From NCBI RefSeq assembly GCF_002259605.1, contig NZ_MWWR01000005.1, positions 121,521-185,520 on the forward strand: 64,000 nt of DNA. The letters are read 5' to 3'. The position numbers and the translations under genes are program-made. Of this stretch, positions 25,429 to 35,458 are shown piece after piece; within the stretch, counting starts at the first letter, position 1; each line of letters opens with the position of its first letter. The notes beneath the pieces are model-generated. The model was not told the origin of the DNA, made no database searches, and saw only the letters and a list, made by a program, of their open reading frames with translations. Source of the DNA: Pseudoscardovia radai. Its GTDB lineage: Bacteria; Actinomycetota; Actinomycetes; Actinomycetales; Bifidobacteriaceae.

Positions 25429-26482
25429 CGCGGCGGCGACCTCGCATTGGCATCGCATGGGCCCCCGTCGCACCCACACCCGCGCCCACACCCGCACCCA
25501 CACCCACAAACCCGCCCGTCACGCCTGCCATCGCGGCATTCTGCCCGGGGCAGGAGGCAAGGGTCTCGAGCATGGCGGTGCGCTCGGTGCGGGTCACCGA
25601 CAGGCCCCACGTATGCTTGATCGACACCTGCATCGCCACATAATCGCAACGGAACCCCTCATTCGGCGGAAGCCAATGGTCTGCGGAGGCATCGCTTTTC
25701 TCCTGATTCGCCTGGCCCTGCACGGCAAGCAGAACGTCGGAATCGTTGGCAAAGGCGATGCGTCGTGAAAGCTCCCACGTATCGGCGCCGGAAATCCACG
25801 CATTGCGCAGCGCCACCACATGGTCGATCTGCACGGCGGCGCTGGTGCTTTTGCCACGCCGGAACCGCACCTCCTGGCCGGTGTAGGGATCGGCAAGCGT
25901 GCCGGAGCGCACCGTGCACCCGTCGGTGTCGAATACCACGTCGGTGAGGTCACGCGCCAGCACATCCTCGCGCACATCACATCCGTTGCCGTCGGGATCG
26001 GTGGAGCGGAAGGCGAAAAGGTCGCGGTCATACGATGCCGAGGCGTGTGGTTCCGCTACAGTAAGCCCGCGCGCCAGATCGGCCGCCTCGCCAAAGGCCA
26101 TAGTGCCGCCGGTGGCGCGACGCACCGGTTCGCTGACACGCGGCAGCACGATTCCGATAACGAGGCCGAGAATAGCCGCGATGGCGAGAAGCGCCGCGAA
26201 ACGACCCAGCGGGCGGCACAGCGCGCGAACCATGTGGCGCGACCACACGGTGACGGCGATCCTCATCCGGCGAAACGTGCTTTTCCACGATTCGGATGTC
26301 TGTTTCCGGACCGCGGAATCGTGGCGCCGCCTATCGCCGCGCCCGCGGCGATCCCCGCCGCGTCCCTGCCACGAATCCTCCTCCCGGCGGTCGCGCCGAT
26401 GCCGACGCTCCTGCCGATGGGATGTCCTTGGCGAATACTTCTGGTGTGAATATCTGTGTTCCATGCGATGCTCTTTCCGCAT
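25391..26482 (-). CDS. Membrane-anchored HNH endonuclease family protein (DUF1524/GmrSD C-terminal type)
   Basis: A very basic, Arg-rich N-terminus of about 75 residues precedes one membrane helix (RFAALLAIAAILGLVIGIVLP). The extracytoplasmic part holds an HNH core (QIDHVVALRNAW, with later ADHWLPPNEGFRCDYV) of the DUF1524 type and conserved cysteines. Family members are secreted or surface nucleases. The last residues (VEGARLCTLGAG) are encoded by a family-C hairpin unit, so the natural C-terminus was probably shorter before the array reached it; a Gly/Val/Ala run precedes it. The start is uncertain: ATGs at 26518, 26482 and 26464 are in frame, and 26482 has AGGGG upstream. Confidence 0.78.
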   Translation of the reverse strand: MRKEHRMEHRYSHQKYSPRTSHRQERRHRRDRREEDSWQGRGGDRRGRGDRRRHDSAVRKQTSESWKSTFRRMRIAVTVWSRHMVRALCRPLGRFAALLAIAAILGLVIGIVLPRVSEPVRRATGGTMAFGEAADLARGLTVAEPHASASYDRDLFAFRSTDPDGNGCDVREDVLARDLTDVVFDTDGCTVRSGTLADPYTGQEVRFRRGKSTSAAVQIDHVVALRNAWISGADTWELSRRIAFANDSDVLLAVQGQANQEKSDASADHWLPPNEGFRCDYVAMQVSIKHTWGLSVTRTERTAMLETLASCPGQNAAMAGVTGGFVGVGAGVGAGVGATGAHAMPMRGRRRVEGARLCTLGAG

Positions 26483-26548
26483 CGCATCCCCTGTGAGAAC
26501 AACCTTAGCGGACGGCACACCGCACGTCTACCCCACCCCGCACAAAAC

Positions 26549-26584
26549 AAAAACCTCTCCCCTCCGCAACGGAGGGAAGAGGTT
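26549..26584 (-). terminator. Terminator of the rplK-rplA operon
   Basis: On the minus strand, a 15-bp stem with one mismatch (AACCTCT, CCCTCCG and complements) and a three-base loop are followed by TTTGTTTTG. A second hairpin (TGAAATCCC and GGGATTTCA, about 26599-26635) lies closer to rplA. Confidence 0.85.
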
Positions 26585-26749
26585 ACGCGTTGGTATCGTG
26601 AAATCCCCAACCGAGGAAACCCTCGGGATTTCAAAGTCCGCGAACCCAGGGGAAGGCGGGGCGCATCGCGGCGCCGGCCGAAGCCAAACCAGCCAGCCGA
26701 AGCCGAGCCACCGGAAGCGCCCACGCTTCCCGGGAATTCGCAGGAAAAA

Positions 26750-27442
26750 CTAGGACAGCAGGGCGATGTCGAGCGGGATGCCCGGGTTCATCGTGGAGCT
26801 GATCGTAGCCTTCGTGATGTAGCGGCCCTTCACCGTGGACGGCTTGAGACGCTTGATCTCCTCGGCGACGGCCGTGAAGTTCTCGACGAGCGCCTTGGTG
26901 TCGAAGGAGAGCTTGCCCACGAGGAACGACAGGTTGCCGTCCTTGTCGACGCGGAACTCGATCTTGCCGCCCTTGATGTCCTTGACGGCCTTGGCCACGT
27001 CCATGGTCACGGTGCCGGTCTTCGGGTTCGGCATGAGGCCACGCGGGCCGAGGATACGGCCGAGGCGGCCGACCTTGCCCATCATGTCCGGGGTGGCGAC
27101 CACGGCATCGAAGTCGAGGTAGCCGTCCTGGACCTTGGCCACGAGATCGTCATCGCCGACCTCGTCGGCGCCGGCCTCGGCGGCGGCGGTAGCGAGCGGG
27201 CCACGTGCGAACACGATGACCTTGGCCGTCTTACCGGTGCCGTTCGGGAGGTTCACGGTACCGCGAACGAGCTGGTCGGCCTTGCGCGGGTCGACGCTCA
27301 GGCGGTACACGGCCTCAACGGACTGGTCGAAGTTGCGAGCCGGCATGCTCTTGAGCAGTGCGATCGCCTCTTCGGGGGTGTACAGGTTGGAACGGTCGAC
27401 TTTCTCGGCCGCTTCGCGATACTTCTTGGAACGCTTAGTCAT
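26750..27442 (-). CDS. rplA: 50S ribosomal protein L1
   Basis: The protein is 230 residues, the normal bacterial length. It starts [17 protein letters not shown] and shows L1 motifs [14 protein letters not shown] and [18 protein letters not shown]1 forms the ribosomal L1 stalk and in many bacteria represses its own operon by binding the rplK leader. The start at 27442 has GAGGAG six bases upstream. It is 117 bp downstream of rplK in the usual order. Confidence 0.98.
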   Translation of the reverse strand: MTKRSKKYREAAEKVDRSNLYTPEEAIALLKSMPARNFDQSVEAVYRLSVDPRKADQLVRGTVNLPNGTGKTAKVIVFARGPLATAAAEAGADEVGDDDLVAKVQDGYLDFDAVVATPDMMGKVGRLGRILGPRGLMPNPKTGTVTMDVAKAVKDIKGGKIEFRVDKDGNLSFLVGKLSFDTKALVENFTAVAEEIKRLKPSTVKGRYITKATISSTMNPGIPLDIALLS

Positions 27443-27559
27443 CTGCTTCTCCTCAATCAAGCAGGTGCGGTATGGGCAGCGTCTGCCCTTCCGCGACATT
27501 ACTTATGTTGTGCGACTCTGGACGCCGTGCCGGGCACGGCGCGGTCGGATGGACGGCAA

Positions 27560-27991
27560 TCAGTCGGTGACGGTGATGCCCATGGAACGGGCGGTGCCCT
27601 CGATGATCTTCATGCCGGCCTCGATGTCGCGCGCCGACAGGTCGGGCATCTTGGTCTCGGCGATCTCACGCACCTGGGCCTTCGTGACGGAACCGACCTT
27701 CGTCGTCAGAGGATTGGCAGCACCCTTGTCGACACCCGCGGCCTTGCGCAGCAGATCGGCTGCCGGCGGGGTCTTGAGGATGAACGTGAAGGAACGGTCT
27801 TCGTAAACCGTGATCTCCACAGGGATGATCTGACCCATCTTGTCCTTGGTCTGATCATTGTAGGCCTTGCAGAAATCCATGATGTTCACACCATGGGAAC
27901 CCAGGGCCGGGCCGAGCGGCGGGGCCGGGTTGGCCTTGCCTGCCGGGATCTGCAGCTTGATAAGGGCTGAGACTTTCTTCTTAGGAGCCAT
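27560..27991 (-). CDS. rplK: 50S ribosomal protein L11
   Basis: The protein is 143 residues. It begins [31 protein letters not shown], with the conserved Pro-rich N-terminal domain and the C-terminal rRNA-binding domain ([22 protein letters not shown]). It binds the GTPase-associated centre of 23S rRNA and is needed for the stringent response. It lies between nusG and rplA as in most bacteria, separated from nusG by a terminator and its own promoter region. Confidence 0.98.
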   Translation of the reverse strand: MAPKKKVSALIKLQIPAGKANPAPPLGPALGSHGVNIMDFCKAYNDQTKDKMGQIIPVEITVYEDRSFTFILKTPPAADLLRKAAGVDKGAANPLTTKVGSVTKAQVREIAETKMPDLSARDIEAGMKIIEGTARSMGITVTD

Positions 27992-28094
27992 TGCGAGCTT
28001 CTTCTTTCTGTAAAGCGGTCAACGAAGCGATGCTTCTCCCGCAACTTACATGGTCAGTGCCACGCGCGGCGAACGCGCGCACGGCAACTTTCTA

Positions 28095-28123
28095 AGTATG
28101 CCAGCATCCCCCGACATCCGCAA
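28095..28123 (-). promoter_or_regulatory. Candidate promoter for rplK-rplA
   Basis: On the minus strand TTGCGG and CATACT are separated by 17 bp, about 104 bp upstream of rplK. Confidence 0.5.
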
Positions 28124-28186
28124 CCAGCTTCCACGCCTCTTCCCCGCTCCTCCCCCATCTACCCGCTCCCTCCCCGACCTCCCTGC

Positions 28187-28270
28187 AACAATGTGACGGT
28201 TTGCGGACAGAATCGACCCGAAAAGACCACAAAATCGTCGGATTTTGTCCGGAACCCATCACATTGTTAC
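28187..28270. other. Long nested inverted repeat upstream of rplK
   Basis: Outer arms (AACAATGTGA near 28187 and TCACATTGTT ending near 28268), middle arms (GGACAGAATCGAC and GTCGGATTTTGTCC) and an alternative inner hairpin (ACAAAATC, loop GTCG, GATTTTGT at 28229-28248) can form. It lies beyond the candidate promoter, so it is probably not in the rplK mRNA. Confidence 0.5.
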
Positions 28271-28308
28271 GGAATGGAACCCAGGGTTGTTACGGAATGG
28301 AACCCAGG
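28264..28308. repeat. Two tandem 22-bp repeats upstream of rplK
   Basis: The 22-bp sequence starting TTGTTACGGAATGGAACC and ending CAGG occurs at 28264-28285 and 28287-28308, a 23-bp period with no mismatch. Confidence 0.85.
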
Positions 28309-28337
28309 ATGCTACAGGGGAAAGACCTCGAAATGCG

Positions 28338-28363
28338 AAACCCCGCTCGTATGAGCGGGGTTT
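28338..28363 (-). terminator. Terminator after nusG
   Basis: Perfect 11-bp arms AAACCCCGCTC and GAGCGGGGTTT with a four-base loop, 50 bp downstream of the nusG stop. Confidence 0.8.
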
Positions 28364-28412
28364 GGAAGTCTATGCGGCAATGCACGCCGGCGTCGCCGTG
28401 TACCGGCGACTG

Positions 28413-29339
28413 CTACTCGATTTTCTCGACCTGGTTGAAGCCGAGCTCCACCGGGGTGTCGCGGCCGAAGATGTTGACAAGCACATTGAGCTTCTGCGTC
28501 TCGGGGTTGACCTCGGACACAACGGCAGGCATCGTGGCGAAAGGTCCGTCGATAACGGTCACGGACTCGCCCACCTTGTAGGTCACCTCGACGATGCGCT
28601 GCTTGTTGGCCTCTTCCTTCTCGCCCGCGGCCTTCAGGGCCTGCGTGCGAATCATCGGGGCCATCATCTGCACGACGTCTCGGCGGGACAGCGGAATCGG
28701 CTCGCGCTGCGTGCCGACGAAGCCGGTGACGCCTTCGGTCTCGCGCACCTTGCGGCGGGCGTCCTCGTCATCGGTCATGCGCACCAGCACATATCCGGGG
28801 AAGCGCACGCGGGTGACGACCTTCTTGCCCTTCTCCGTATGCTGCTCGATCTCCTCCATCGGAATCTCGACCTGGAACACCTGGTCCTCGAGGCCGAGCG
28901 AGGAGATACGGGACTCGAGATTCGCCTTGACGCGCTTCTCATAGCCCGAATACGTGTGAAGCGTGTACCACTTGCCGTCGAGGGCGCGCAGGGACTTGGA
29001 GAATTCCTTGACGGCGATCGTGCCGGCATCCTCCGCTTCGGCAGGCTCGGCTGCCTCGGAAGCGTCGGAGTTCTCGGAATTTTCAGACGATTCCCCCGCC
29101 GTCGCATCGTCGCCGTCCCCTGCGGCGGATGCATCGTCGGAATCGGATGCGTCGGAAGCGTCAGCAACGTCAGCCGCAGAATCCGCGGTCACCTCTGCCG
29201 CAGGCGCCGCCACATCGGCGTCATCCGCACCCTGGCCATCAGTGACCTGGTCATCCGCGACCTGCGCGGTCTCGGGGGCCGCGTCGTCGAGGACGCCATC
29301 CGTCCCGGCTTCGTTGAGTTCATCAGACATGTCTGCCAT
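28413..29339 (-). CDS. nusG: Transcription termination/antitermination protein NusG with an acidic N-terminal extension
   Basis: The protein is 308 residues. About 115 N-terminal residues are Asp/Ala/Glu/Ser-rich and probably disordered. The NGN domain follows ([50 protein letters not shown]), then a KOW domain ([22 protein letters not shown]). NusG binds RNA polymerase and couples it to Rho and the ribosome. The start at 29339 has AAAGGTGA five bases upstream; a GTG at 29348 is the alternative. It follows secE by 102 bp. Acidic extensions of this type are common in actinobacterial NusG, though this one is long. Confidence 0.96.
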   Translation of the reverse strand: MADMSDELNEAGTDGVLDDAAPETAQVADDQVTDGQGADDADVAAPAAEVTADSAADVADASDASDSDDASAAGDGDDATAGESSENSENSDASEAAEPAEAEDAGTIAVKEFSKSLRALDGKWYTLHTYSGYEKRVKANLESRISSLGLEDQVFQVEIPMEEIEQHTEKGKKVVTRVRFPGYVLVRMTDDEDARRKVRETEGVTGFVGTQREPIPLSRRDVVQMMAPMIRTQALKAAGEKEEANKQRIVEVTYKVGESVTVIDGPFATMPAVVSEVNPETQKLNVLVNIFGRDTPVELGFNQVEKIE

Positions 29340-29441
29340 GAAAATCACCTTTGCAATGCGTTTCCGCTGGATATTTCCGTCGGATCGTTTCCGCCAAAAT
29401 TCTACGGTGTATGCCGGGTCGTTCCACCGTCAAGGCGACTG

Positions 29442-29669
29442 TCAGCCGAAGATGCGGAAGACGAGGTCACCGAACAGGCCATCCAGACCCATGACGAGAA
29501 GCATCATGAGAAGGACGAAGATGAACACGGCCAGCGACCAGAAGAACAGCTGCTTACGCGTAGGCGTCACGACCTTACGCATTTCATCGATGATCTGCTT
29601 GATGAACCTGCCCAGACGCATAAAGACATTCATCTTGACCGGCTTTTCGTTCGTCGAAGACTCCGCCAT
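29442..29669 (-). CDS. secE: Preprotein translocase subunit SecE
   Basis: The protein is 75 residues with a short polar N-terminus, the amphipathic helix RLGRFIKQIIDEMRKVVTPTRKQ, and one membrane helix (FFWSLAVFIFVLLMMLLVMGL). SecE clamps SecY in the protein-export channel. It sits between tRNA-Trp and nusG, the classic order. Confidence 0.97.
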   Translation of the reverse strand: MAESSTNEKPVKMNVFMRLGRFIKQIIDEMRKVVTPTRKQLFFWSLAVFIFVLLMMLLVMGLDGLFGDLVFRIFG

Positions 29670-29719
29670 ATCCCGTCCTTACAGCTGCGTGAGGTCGTCG
29701 AGAACTTCTCGACACCGAG

Positions 29720-29792
29720 TAGGGAAGGCGGGACTCGAACCCACAACCTACGGTTTTGGAGACCGTTGCGCTACCAATTGCGCCACTTCCCT
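29720..29792 (-). tRNA. tRNA-Trp (anticodon CCA)
   Basis: The 73-base cloverleaf has a 7-bp acceptor stem (AGGGAAG and CTTCCCT), discriminator A, an anticodon loop CTCCAAA, and the T-loop GGTTCGAGTCC. The terminal CCA is not encoded. Its position before secE-nusG is conserved. Confidence 0.96.
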
Positions 29793-29879
29793 GAAGTGGT
29801 TCCATGTGGCATAGTTCCACAATGAAAACCGCCAATCCGATATACTACCGTCTTTTCGTCGATTCGTCCACTCGACACA

Positions 29880-29919
29880 AAAAAGTCTGCGAAACCCATG
29901 CGGATTCCACAGACTTTTT
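29880..29919 (-). terminator. Terminator after the aminotransferase gene
   Basis: Arms AAAAAGTCTG and CAGACTTTTT enclose a 20-base loop. The symmetric A/T-runs allow function in either direction. Confidence 0.7.
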
Positions 29920-30033
29920 CCCGTTTTCTACGATGTATCCGCCCTGTTCCCCGCGCGTGTCGCCTGTCACGAACCGAGGCGACACGACGAGGCGACACGA
30001 CACGGATCCCGTGGCGAACGCGCGGCGAAAGCG

Positions 30034-31236
30034 CTACGCCTCCACCCAGGCCTTGAAGCGACGCATGCCCTCGGCGAGGTCATCGTCGGACAGCGCATAG
30101 GAGAAGCGCATGTAGCCGAGCATGCCGAAGCCCTCGCCCGGCACGGCGGCGACCTTCGCCTCGTCGAGAAGCGCAGCCGCCAGCTCGACGGACGTGGCGC
30201 TCACGGTGCCCTGCGGCCCCACCGGGCGGCCGAGCAGCTCATGCACGTCGGCGAAGGCATAGAACGCGCCCTTCGGCATAATGCAGTGCACGCCGGGGAT
30301 GGAGTTCAGTGCGTCGACGATGGCGTGGCGGCGGCGATCGAAGGCCTCGCGCATCTTGGCGACCGCGTCGAGCGGGCCGTTGACGGCGGCGATGCCGGCG
30401 CGCTGCGCCACATCGTCCACATTGCCGGTCATATGGCCCTGCAGCTTGGAGACGGCCTTGATGACGCGCGGCTCGGCGATCATCCAGCCCACGCGCCAGC
30501 CGGTCATCGCGTAGGTCTTGGCCAGACCGTTGAGCACGATGAGCTGCGGACGCAGCTCGGACACCACGGCGCCGATATGCGCGGTGGTGGCGCCGTCATA
30601 GACCACATGCTCGTAAATCTCGTCGGAAATCACCCAGATGCCGTGCTCGATGGCCCATTCGCCGATGGCCTTGAGGGTTTCGGCAGGCCACAGGGAGCCG
30701 GTCGGGTTATTCGGGGAATTGATGATGATGACCTTGGTGCGGTCGGTGCGCGCGGCCTCGATCTGCTCGATGGTCGGCACGAAGTCCTGGTCTGCGCCGG
30801 CGGTGACGAACACCGGGGTGCCACCGGCGAGCTTCACGGCCTCCGGGTACGTGACCCAGTACGGCGTGGGGATGATGGCCTCGTCGCCGGGGTTGAGCAC
30901 GGCCTGGAACGATTCATAGACGGCCTGCTTGCCACCGTTGGTCACGAGGACCTGATCGGGCTGGATCTCGTAGCCGGAGTCGCGCAGCGTCTTGCGAGCG
31001 ATGCCTTCGCGGAATTCGGGAAGGCCCACGGTCGGCGTGTAGCGATGGTTGCGGGAGTCCTTGGCCGCGGCGATAGCGGCTTCGACGATGGGTCCGGGGG
31101 TGGGGAAATCCGGCTCGCCCGCGCCGTAGCGGATCACGTCGATGCCGGCCGCCTTCATCGCCTTGGCCTTGGCATCGACGGCCAGCGTGACGGAGGGGGC
31201 AACTTCATTAACACGATTGCTCAGAGACAATTCCAT
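30034..31236 (-). CDS. Pyridoxal-phosphate aminotransferase, aspartate aminotransferase family (class I)
   Basis: The protein is 400 residues. Class-I motifs are clear: IRYGAGEPDFPTP near the N-terminus, TNGGKQAVYE, NSPNNPTGSLWP, SDEIYEHVVYDG, the PLP lysine in LNGLAKTYAMTGWRVGW, and a C-terminal RFSYALSDDDL carrying the substrate-carboxylate arginine. It resembles the Ib subgroup AspB/AspC of Gram-positive bacteria, which interconverts aspartate and oxaloacetate; alanine or aromatic specificity cannot be excluded. The start at 31236 is set by the family N-terminus, with a weak ribosome-binding site. It lies 108 bp downstream of proB and may be co-transcribed. Confidence 0.92.
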   Translation of the reverse strand: MELSLSNRVNEVAPSVTLAVDAKAKAMKAAGIDVIRYGAGEPDFPTPGPIVEAAIAAAKDSRNHRYTPTVGLPEFREGIARKTLRDSGYEIQPDQVLVTNGGKQAVYESFQAVLNPGDEAIIPTPYWVTYPEAVKLAGGTPVFVTAGADQDFVPTIEQIEAARTDRTKVIIINSPNNPTGSLWPAETLKAIGEWAIEHGIWVISDEIYEHVVYDGATTAHIGAVVSELRPQLIVLNGLAKTYAMTGWRVGWMIAEPRVIKAVSKLQGHMTGNVDDVAQRAGIAAVNGPLDAVAKMREAFDRRRHAIVDALNSIPGVHCIMPKGAFYAFADVHELLGRPVGPQGTVSATSVELAAALLDEAKVAAVPGEGFGMLGYMRFSYALSDDDLAEGMRRFKAWVEA

Positions 31237-31344
31237 AGTCGCCCAGTCTATTCCGCTATATGGATTTCCCGACGGACACGCCGCGCCGACCGGACGTCCT
31301 TCCGCAGCTCGCCTTGACGGGCACACGATTCAGACGAGCACGAC

Positions 31345-32574
31345 TCAGACAAGCACGAGATTGTCACGGTGCACGACCGGCCGCGCGTATTCCTCACCGA
31401 GGAAGCGGCTGAGCTGCTTCGACGTGCGCCCGAGCATCTGCGGCAGCTCGTCGGAGTCGAATCCGGCCAGCCCCTTGGCCACGTGGCGCCCGTCCTCGGA
31501 ATCCACCCAGATCGGGTCCCCCGCGGAGAAGGTGCCGTCCACGCCCACGGTGCCGGCGGCCAGGAGGCTGGCGCGCCCGCCGCGAATGGCACGCACGGCG
31601 CCATCGTCGGCCACCACCGTTCCCTTGGGGTTCGAGGCGAAGCGGATCCACAAACGACGCGAGGTGCCGCGGTGCTTGACGGGTGCGAACACGGTGCCGA
31701 CGGGGTCGCCCATGACGGCGGGCCCCGCGTAGCGCGCGCTTGTCAGAACCGTGGGGATGCCCGAGACGGCGGCGATGCGCGCGGCCTCGAGCTTGGTCAC
31801 CATGCCACCGGTTCCGACGCCCGAGGTGGAATCCCCCACCTCGATGCCGTCGAGCTGGGCCACCACATTCGGCACATAGCCGATGCGGCGCGCGCCCGGC
31901 TGGCTCGGCGGCGCCGTGTACAGGCCGTCGACGTCGGTGAGCAGCACGAGGGCGTCGGCACGCACGATATTGGCGACGAGCGCGGAGAGGCGGTCGTTGT
32001 CGCCGAATTTCACCTCGGAGGTGACGAGCGTGTCGTTCTCGTTCACGATAGGCACCACGCCGAGCTCGAGCATGCGCTTCAAGGTGCTCTGCACATTGTG
32101 GTAATGCGAGCTGCGAATGGTGTCGAAGGCGGTCATCAGCACCTGGCCCACGCGCACGCCATAGCGCGAGAACGCCTGCTCGTAATGCGCCATGAGCAGG
32201 CCCTGCCCCACTGCGGCGGCCGCCTGGCGGGTCACGGGGTCGTCGGGGCGCGTGTCGAAGCCGAGCGGGCCGAAGCCGGCGGCCACGGCGCCCGAGGAGA
32301 CGAGCACGAGGCGCGCACCGGACATGACGGCATGGCTCAGCGCCGTGACGATGGTGGTCAGGCGCGAAACGTCGAGATGGCCGCTGCTGGAGGTCAGCGA
32401 GCTGGAGCCGACTTTCACGACGATGGTGCGCGCCTGCACGATGGCACGGCGGATATCCGCCTCCGACGGCTGCGCGTCCCACTGACCGGCGAGCGCATCG
32501 TCGGTCAGCGCGTCGTCGGTCGGCTCATTCTCGTCCGCCCAGTCCTCGCCGGTATGCGTGCCGATATCCGTCAT
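31345..32574 (-). CDS. proB: Glutamate 5-kinase
   Basis: The protein is 409 residues, longer than the 367-residue E. coli enzyme because of an acidic N-terminal extension of about 45. The amino-acid kinase domain starts at TIVVKVGSSSLT and includes VSSGAVAAGF, NENDTLVTSEVKFGDNDRLSALVA and GVGTGGMVTKLEAARIA. A C-terminal PUA domain begins near GRASLLAAGTVGVDG. It makes gamma-glutamyl phosphate, the first step of proline synthesis; proA is not in this window. It starts 35 bp after obg, a common Gram-positive arrangement. Confidence 0.96.
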   Translation of the reverse strand: MTDIGTHTGEDWADENEPTDDALTDDALAGQWDAQPSEADIRRAIVQARTIVVKVGSSSLTSSSGHLDVSRLTTIVTALSHAVMSGARLVLVSSGAVAAGFGPLGFDTRPDDPVTRQAAAAVGQGLLMAHYEQAFSRYGVRVGQVLMTAFDTIRSSHYHNVQSTLKRMLELGVVPIVNENDTLVTSEVKFGDNDRLSALVANIVRADALVLLTDVDGLYTAPPSQPGARRIGYVPNVVAQLDGIEVGDSTSGVGTGGMVTKLEAARIAAVSGIPTVLTSARYAGPAVMGDPVGTVFAPVKHRGTSRRLWIRFASNPKGTVVADDGAVRAIRGGRASLLAAGTVGVDGTFSAGDPIWVDSEDGRHVAKGLAGFDSDELPQMLGRTSKQLSRFLGEEYARPVVHRDNLVLV

Positions 32575-32609
32575 TTCCTCTCCGTTCCCTTATGGCGTCC
32601 GCCGCCCGG

Positions 32610-34433
32610 TCACTCCTCGTCCGGTGCGGCGTTCTGCGCGGCGGTATCGGCGCCATCGGCCGTCTGGGCCGGCTTGGACGCCGCATCGTCGTCCGAATAG
32701 GCCTCGGTACCGTCCCAGTCCGTGTCGTCGAAACGACGCAGCAGGCCGTGTTCGTCGTTCGGATCGTCGTTCACGGCGGGGTCGGCCCAGTGGCCGGCCT
32801 TGCGCTCCTCGGCCATCGCCGCGCGCACGGCCGTTCGCGCATCCATCATCTCATGGTATTCGCGACGGCGCTCGGCATTGGTGCGGCGATGGGCGCGGCC
32901 ATTGTCCTGCAGACGGATATCGGTGCCGCGCATGGACTGCGGCGTGCCGTCGAGCATCTCGGCGCCCGCGGCCACGGTCGGATCCCAGTCGAAGCTCACG
33001 GCATCGTCCCCGCGGCCGATGCGCACCTCGTCGCCGATATGCGCACCGCGCAGGCGCAGCGCCTTCTCGACGCCGAGCTTGGCGAGGCGGTCGGCCAGAT
33101 AGCCCACGGCTTCGTCGTTGTCGAAGTTCGTCTGGCGCACCCACTGCTCGGGCTTGTCGCCGGTGACCTCCCACCAGAAGCCGGTGGAGTCCTGGCGGCG
33201 CTCGACTTCGAAGTCGTAGCCCAGGCCCTTGTCCTTGCCGGGGCGGCGACGGCGGTTCGGCATGTCGAGCGGGTGGATGACCTCGCGCTCCTCCTCACGG
33301 GCCGCCTCGCTCTCCTGGATCTTCGCACGCAGCTCCTTGACCATGGCGTCGAGAAGGAAGGTGAGCTCCTTGAGGCCTTCGTGCGTGGCCGTGGAGATCA
33401 TCATGACGGTCAGACCCATGTCCTCGAACTGCGGCTTGACGAATTCGGCGAGCTCGCGGGCCTCGGGGATGTCGATTTTGTTGAGGATGATGACGCGCGG
33501 ACGTTCGGCAATCGGGATGGCGCCGAGCGGCAGGTCGAGGGAGCCGGCGTACTGCGCCAGCTCGTTCTCAAGCGCATGGTAGTCGCTGATCGGGTCGCGG
33601 TCGGGGTCGAGCGTGGCGCAGTCGATCACATGCGCGATGACCTCGGTGCGCTCGATATGGCGCAGGAACTCGAGACCCAGGCCCTTGCCCTGCGCGGCGC
33701 CGGGGATAAGGCCCGGCACGTCGGCAATCGTGAAGCGGTCGTGTCCGGCCATGACGACGCCGAGGTTCGGCACCAGCGTGGTGAACGGGTAGTCGGCGAT
33801 CTTCGGACGCGCGGCGCTCATCGTGGCGATAAGGCTCGACTTGCCGGCAGACGGATAGCCCACAAGGGCCACATCGGCGATGGACTTGAGCTCGAGCACG
33901 ATATCGCGTTCCTCACCGGGCTCGCCGAGAAGGGCGAATCCGGGGGCGCGGCGCGTCTTGCTCGACAGCGCGCGGTTGCCGAGGCCGCCCTGCCCGCCCT
34001 TGGCGAGCACGAAGCGGTCCCCGGCGTGGCTGAGGTCCGCCAAGAGCTTGCCGTGCGCGCGGGGCGTGAACTCGCCGTCCGCACCACCGTTCTCCTTGGC
34101 GCGCGCCTCGTCCTCGCGCTGCTTCTTGGTGGGGGCCTCGAAGATCACGGTGCCGACGGGAACCGGCAGGATGAGGTCGGCGCCCTGTCGGCCGTCCTTG
34201 TCATCACCCAGGCCCATCGTGCCGGATTGCGCGATGCGGTGCGGCATATAGCTGTAGTCGAGCAGCGTGGTGGCGTTGGAATCGGCAACGGCGATGACGG
34301 AGCCGCCGTCGCCGCCGTTGCCGCCGTCGGGGCCGGCCAGCGGCTTGAACTTCTCGCGGCGGATCGATGCCGCGCCGTTGCCGCCGTCGCCGCCCTTGAC
34401 GTGGAGCGTCACACGATCGACGAATTCACTCAT
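32610..34433 (-). CDS. obg: Obg-family GTPase (CgtA)
   Basis: The protein is 607 residues. The N-terminal Obg fold has the Gly-rich pattern [23 protein letters not shown] and [12 protein letters not shown], with a charged insert at about 103-125. The G domain has P-loop GYPSAGKSS (192-200), DVPGLI and NKIDIPE. A C-terminal OCT domain ([24 protein letters not shown]) and a long acidic tail follow. Obg is an essential ribosome-assembly and ppGpp-responsive GTPase. The start at 34433 follows AGGAC. A terminator-like hairpin separates it from rpmA upstream. Confidence 0.97.
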   Translation of the reverse strand: MSEFVDRVTLHVKGGDGGNGAASIRREKFKPLAGPDGGNGGDGGSVIAVADSNATTLLDYSYMPHRIAQSGTMGLGDDKDGRQGADLILPVPVGTVIFEAPTKKQREDEARAKENGGADGEFTPRAHGKLLADLSHAGDRFVLAKGGQGGLGNRALSSKTRRAPGFALLGEPGEERDIVLELKSIADVALVGYPSAGKSSLIATMSAARPKIADYPFTTLVPNLGVVMAGHDRFTIADVPGLIPGAAQGKGLGLEFLRHIERTEVIAHVIDCATLDPDRDPISDYHALENELAQYAGSLDLPLGAIPIAERPRVIILNKIDIPEARELAEFVKPQFEDMGLTVMMISTATHEGLKELTFLLDAMVKELRAKIQESEAAREEEREVIHPLDMPNRRRRPGKDKGLGYDFEVERRQDSTGFWWEVTGDKPEQWVRQTNFDNDEAVGYLADRLAKLGVEKALRLRGAHIGDEVRIGRGDDAVSFDWDPTVAAGAEMLDGTPQSMRGTDIRLQDNGRAHRRTNAERRREYHEMMDARTAVRAAMAEERKAGHWADPAVNDDPNDEHGLLRRFDDTDWDGTEAYSDDDAASKPAQTADGADTAAQNAAPDEE

Positions 34434-34556
34434 GTCCTGTCCAATCGTTGGAGTGTGGGTTTGCGTCCAGGCGCCGCGCGGCGCCTTCGGGCCCGGCGCA
34501 TGCCGCATGCCGTATGCCGCATGGCCGGGAATCGCTGGAAAATCGTATGGAAATAT

Positions 34557-34586
34557 GAAAAAGCCGCGCTCATAGGGGCGCGGCTT
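34557..34586 (-). terminator. Terminator between rpmA and obg
   Basis: On the minus strand, 9-bp arms AAGCCGCGC and GCGCGGCTT with an eight-base loop, followed by TTTTTC. Read-through may still serve obg. Confidence 0.8.
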
Positions 34587-34609
34587 CGCAGAACAATCTG
34601 CCCTGACGC

Positions 34610-34864
34610 TTACTCAGCGTCCAGGACGTCGATGACCTTGCGGTCACGACGGACACCGAACTTCACGGTGCCGTTGGTCAGAGCGAACAGGGTGTGGTCC
34701 TTGCCCATGCCCACGTTGTGGCCCGGGTGGAACTTCGTGCCGCGCTGACGCACGATGATGTTGCCGGCGAGAACCGACTCGCCGCCGAACTTCTTGACAC
34801 CGAGGTACTGCGGGTTCGAATCGCGACCGTTACGAGAGCTAGATGCGCCCTTCTTATGTGCCAT
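34610..34864 (-). CDS. rpmA: 50S ribosomal protein L27
   Basis: The protein is 84 residues and begins [28 protein letters not shown], with no cleavable N-terminal extension of the Firmicute type. Its N-terminus reaches the peptidyl-transferase centre. It lies 30 bp downstream of rplU in the universal rplU-rpmA-obg order. Confidence 0.98.
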   Translation of the reverse strand: MAHKKGASSSRNGRDSNPQYLGVKKFGGESVLAGNIIVRQRGTKFHPGHNVGMGKDHTLFALTNGTVKFGVRRDRKVIDVLDAE

Positions 34865-34894
34865 GATCTATTCCTTTCCGAATCTGACGGCGAC

Positions 34895-35203
34895 TCAGGC
34901 GATCGAGGTGATCTTGACCGTGGTCAGCTTCTGACGGTGGCCCTTGCGACGGGCAACGCCGGTCTTGTTCTTGAACTTCTGGATGCGGATCTTCGGACCC
35001 TTCACATCGTCGGCCACGACCTCGCCCTTGGCGGAGACCTTAGCCAGGTCCTTGGAGTTCAGCGTGACCTTGTCACCGTCCACAAGGAGGATGACCGGGA
35101 ATTCAACGGTATCGCCATTGGCCGCATCGAGACGGTTGACGGTGATCTTGTCGCCGACTTCGACCTTCTCCTGATGACCGCCGGCCTTCACAATCGCGTA
35201 CAT
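34895..35203 (-). CDS. rplU: 50S ribosomal protein L21
   Basis: The protein is 102 residues, beginning [25 protein letters not shown] and ending [19 protein letters not shown], the L21 signature region. The start at 35203 matches the family N-terminus; earlier in-frame codons lie in the leader. It opens the rplU-rpmA unit, 256 bp after rne. Confidence 0.98.
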   Translation of the reverse strand: MYAIVKAGGHQEKVEVGDKITVNRLDAANGDTVEFPVILLVDGDKVTLNSKDLAKVSAKGEVVADDVKGPKIRIQKFKNKTGVARRKGHRQKLTTVKITSIA

Positions 35204-35458
35204 AGTTCTACCTTGCCTATAAGTTCTGGAATTTCGTCGTCTCACGAGGTCGATCCGACCCTCACATGGCCCTGTGTTGTCGGGAAAAGGGTTGGAGACA
35301 CCCGTGGCACGACACCGACTAACTAATCTATACCACACGCCCCCGGTTCGTCAAATCGACAGCGCATGCGACACGCAGGGCGACACGCCGGACATTCCGG
35401 CCGCCGCCCTGCATCGCCTGCCGCGCGCCTGCGGCATCGTCTGCCGCGCGCCGCAGGC

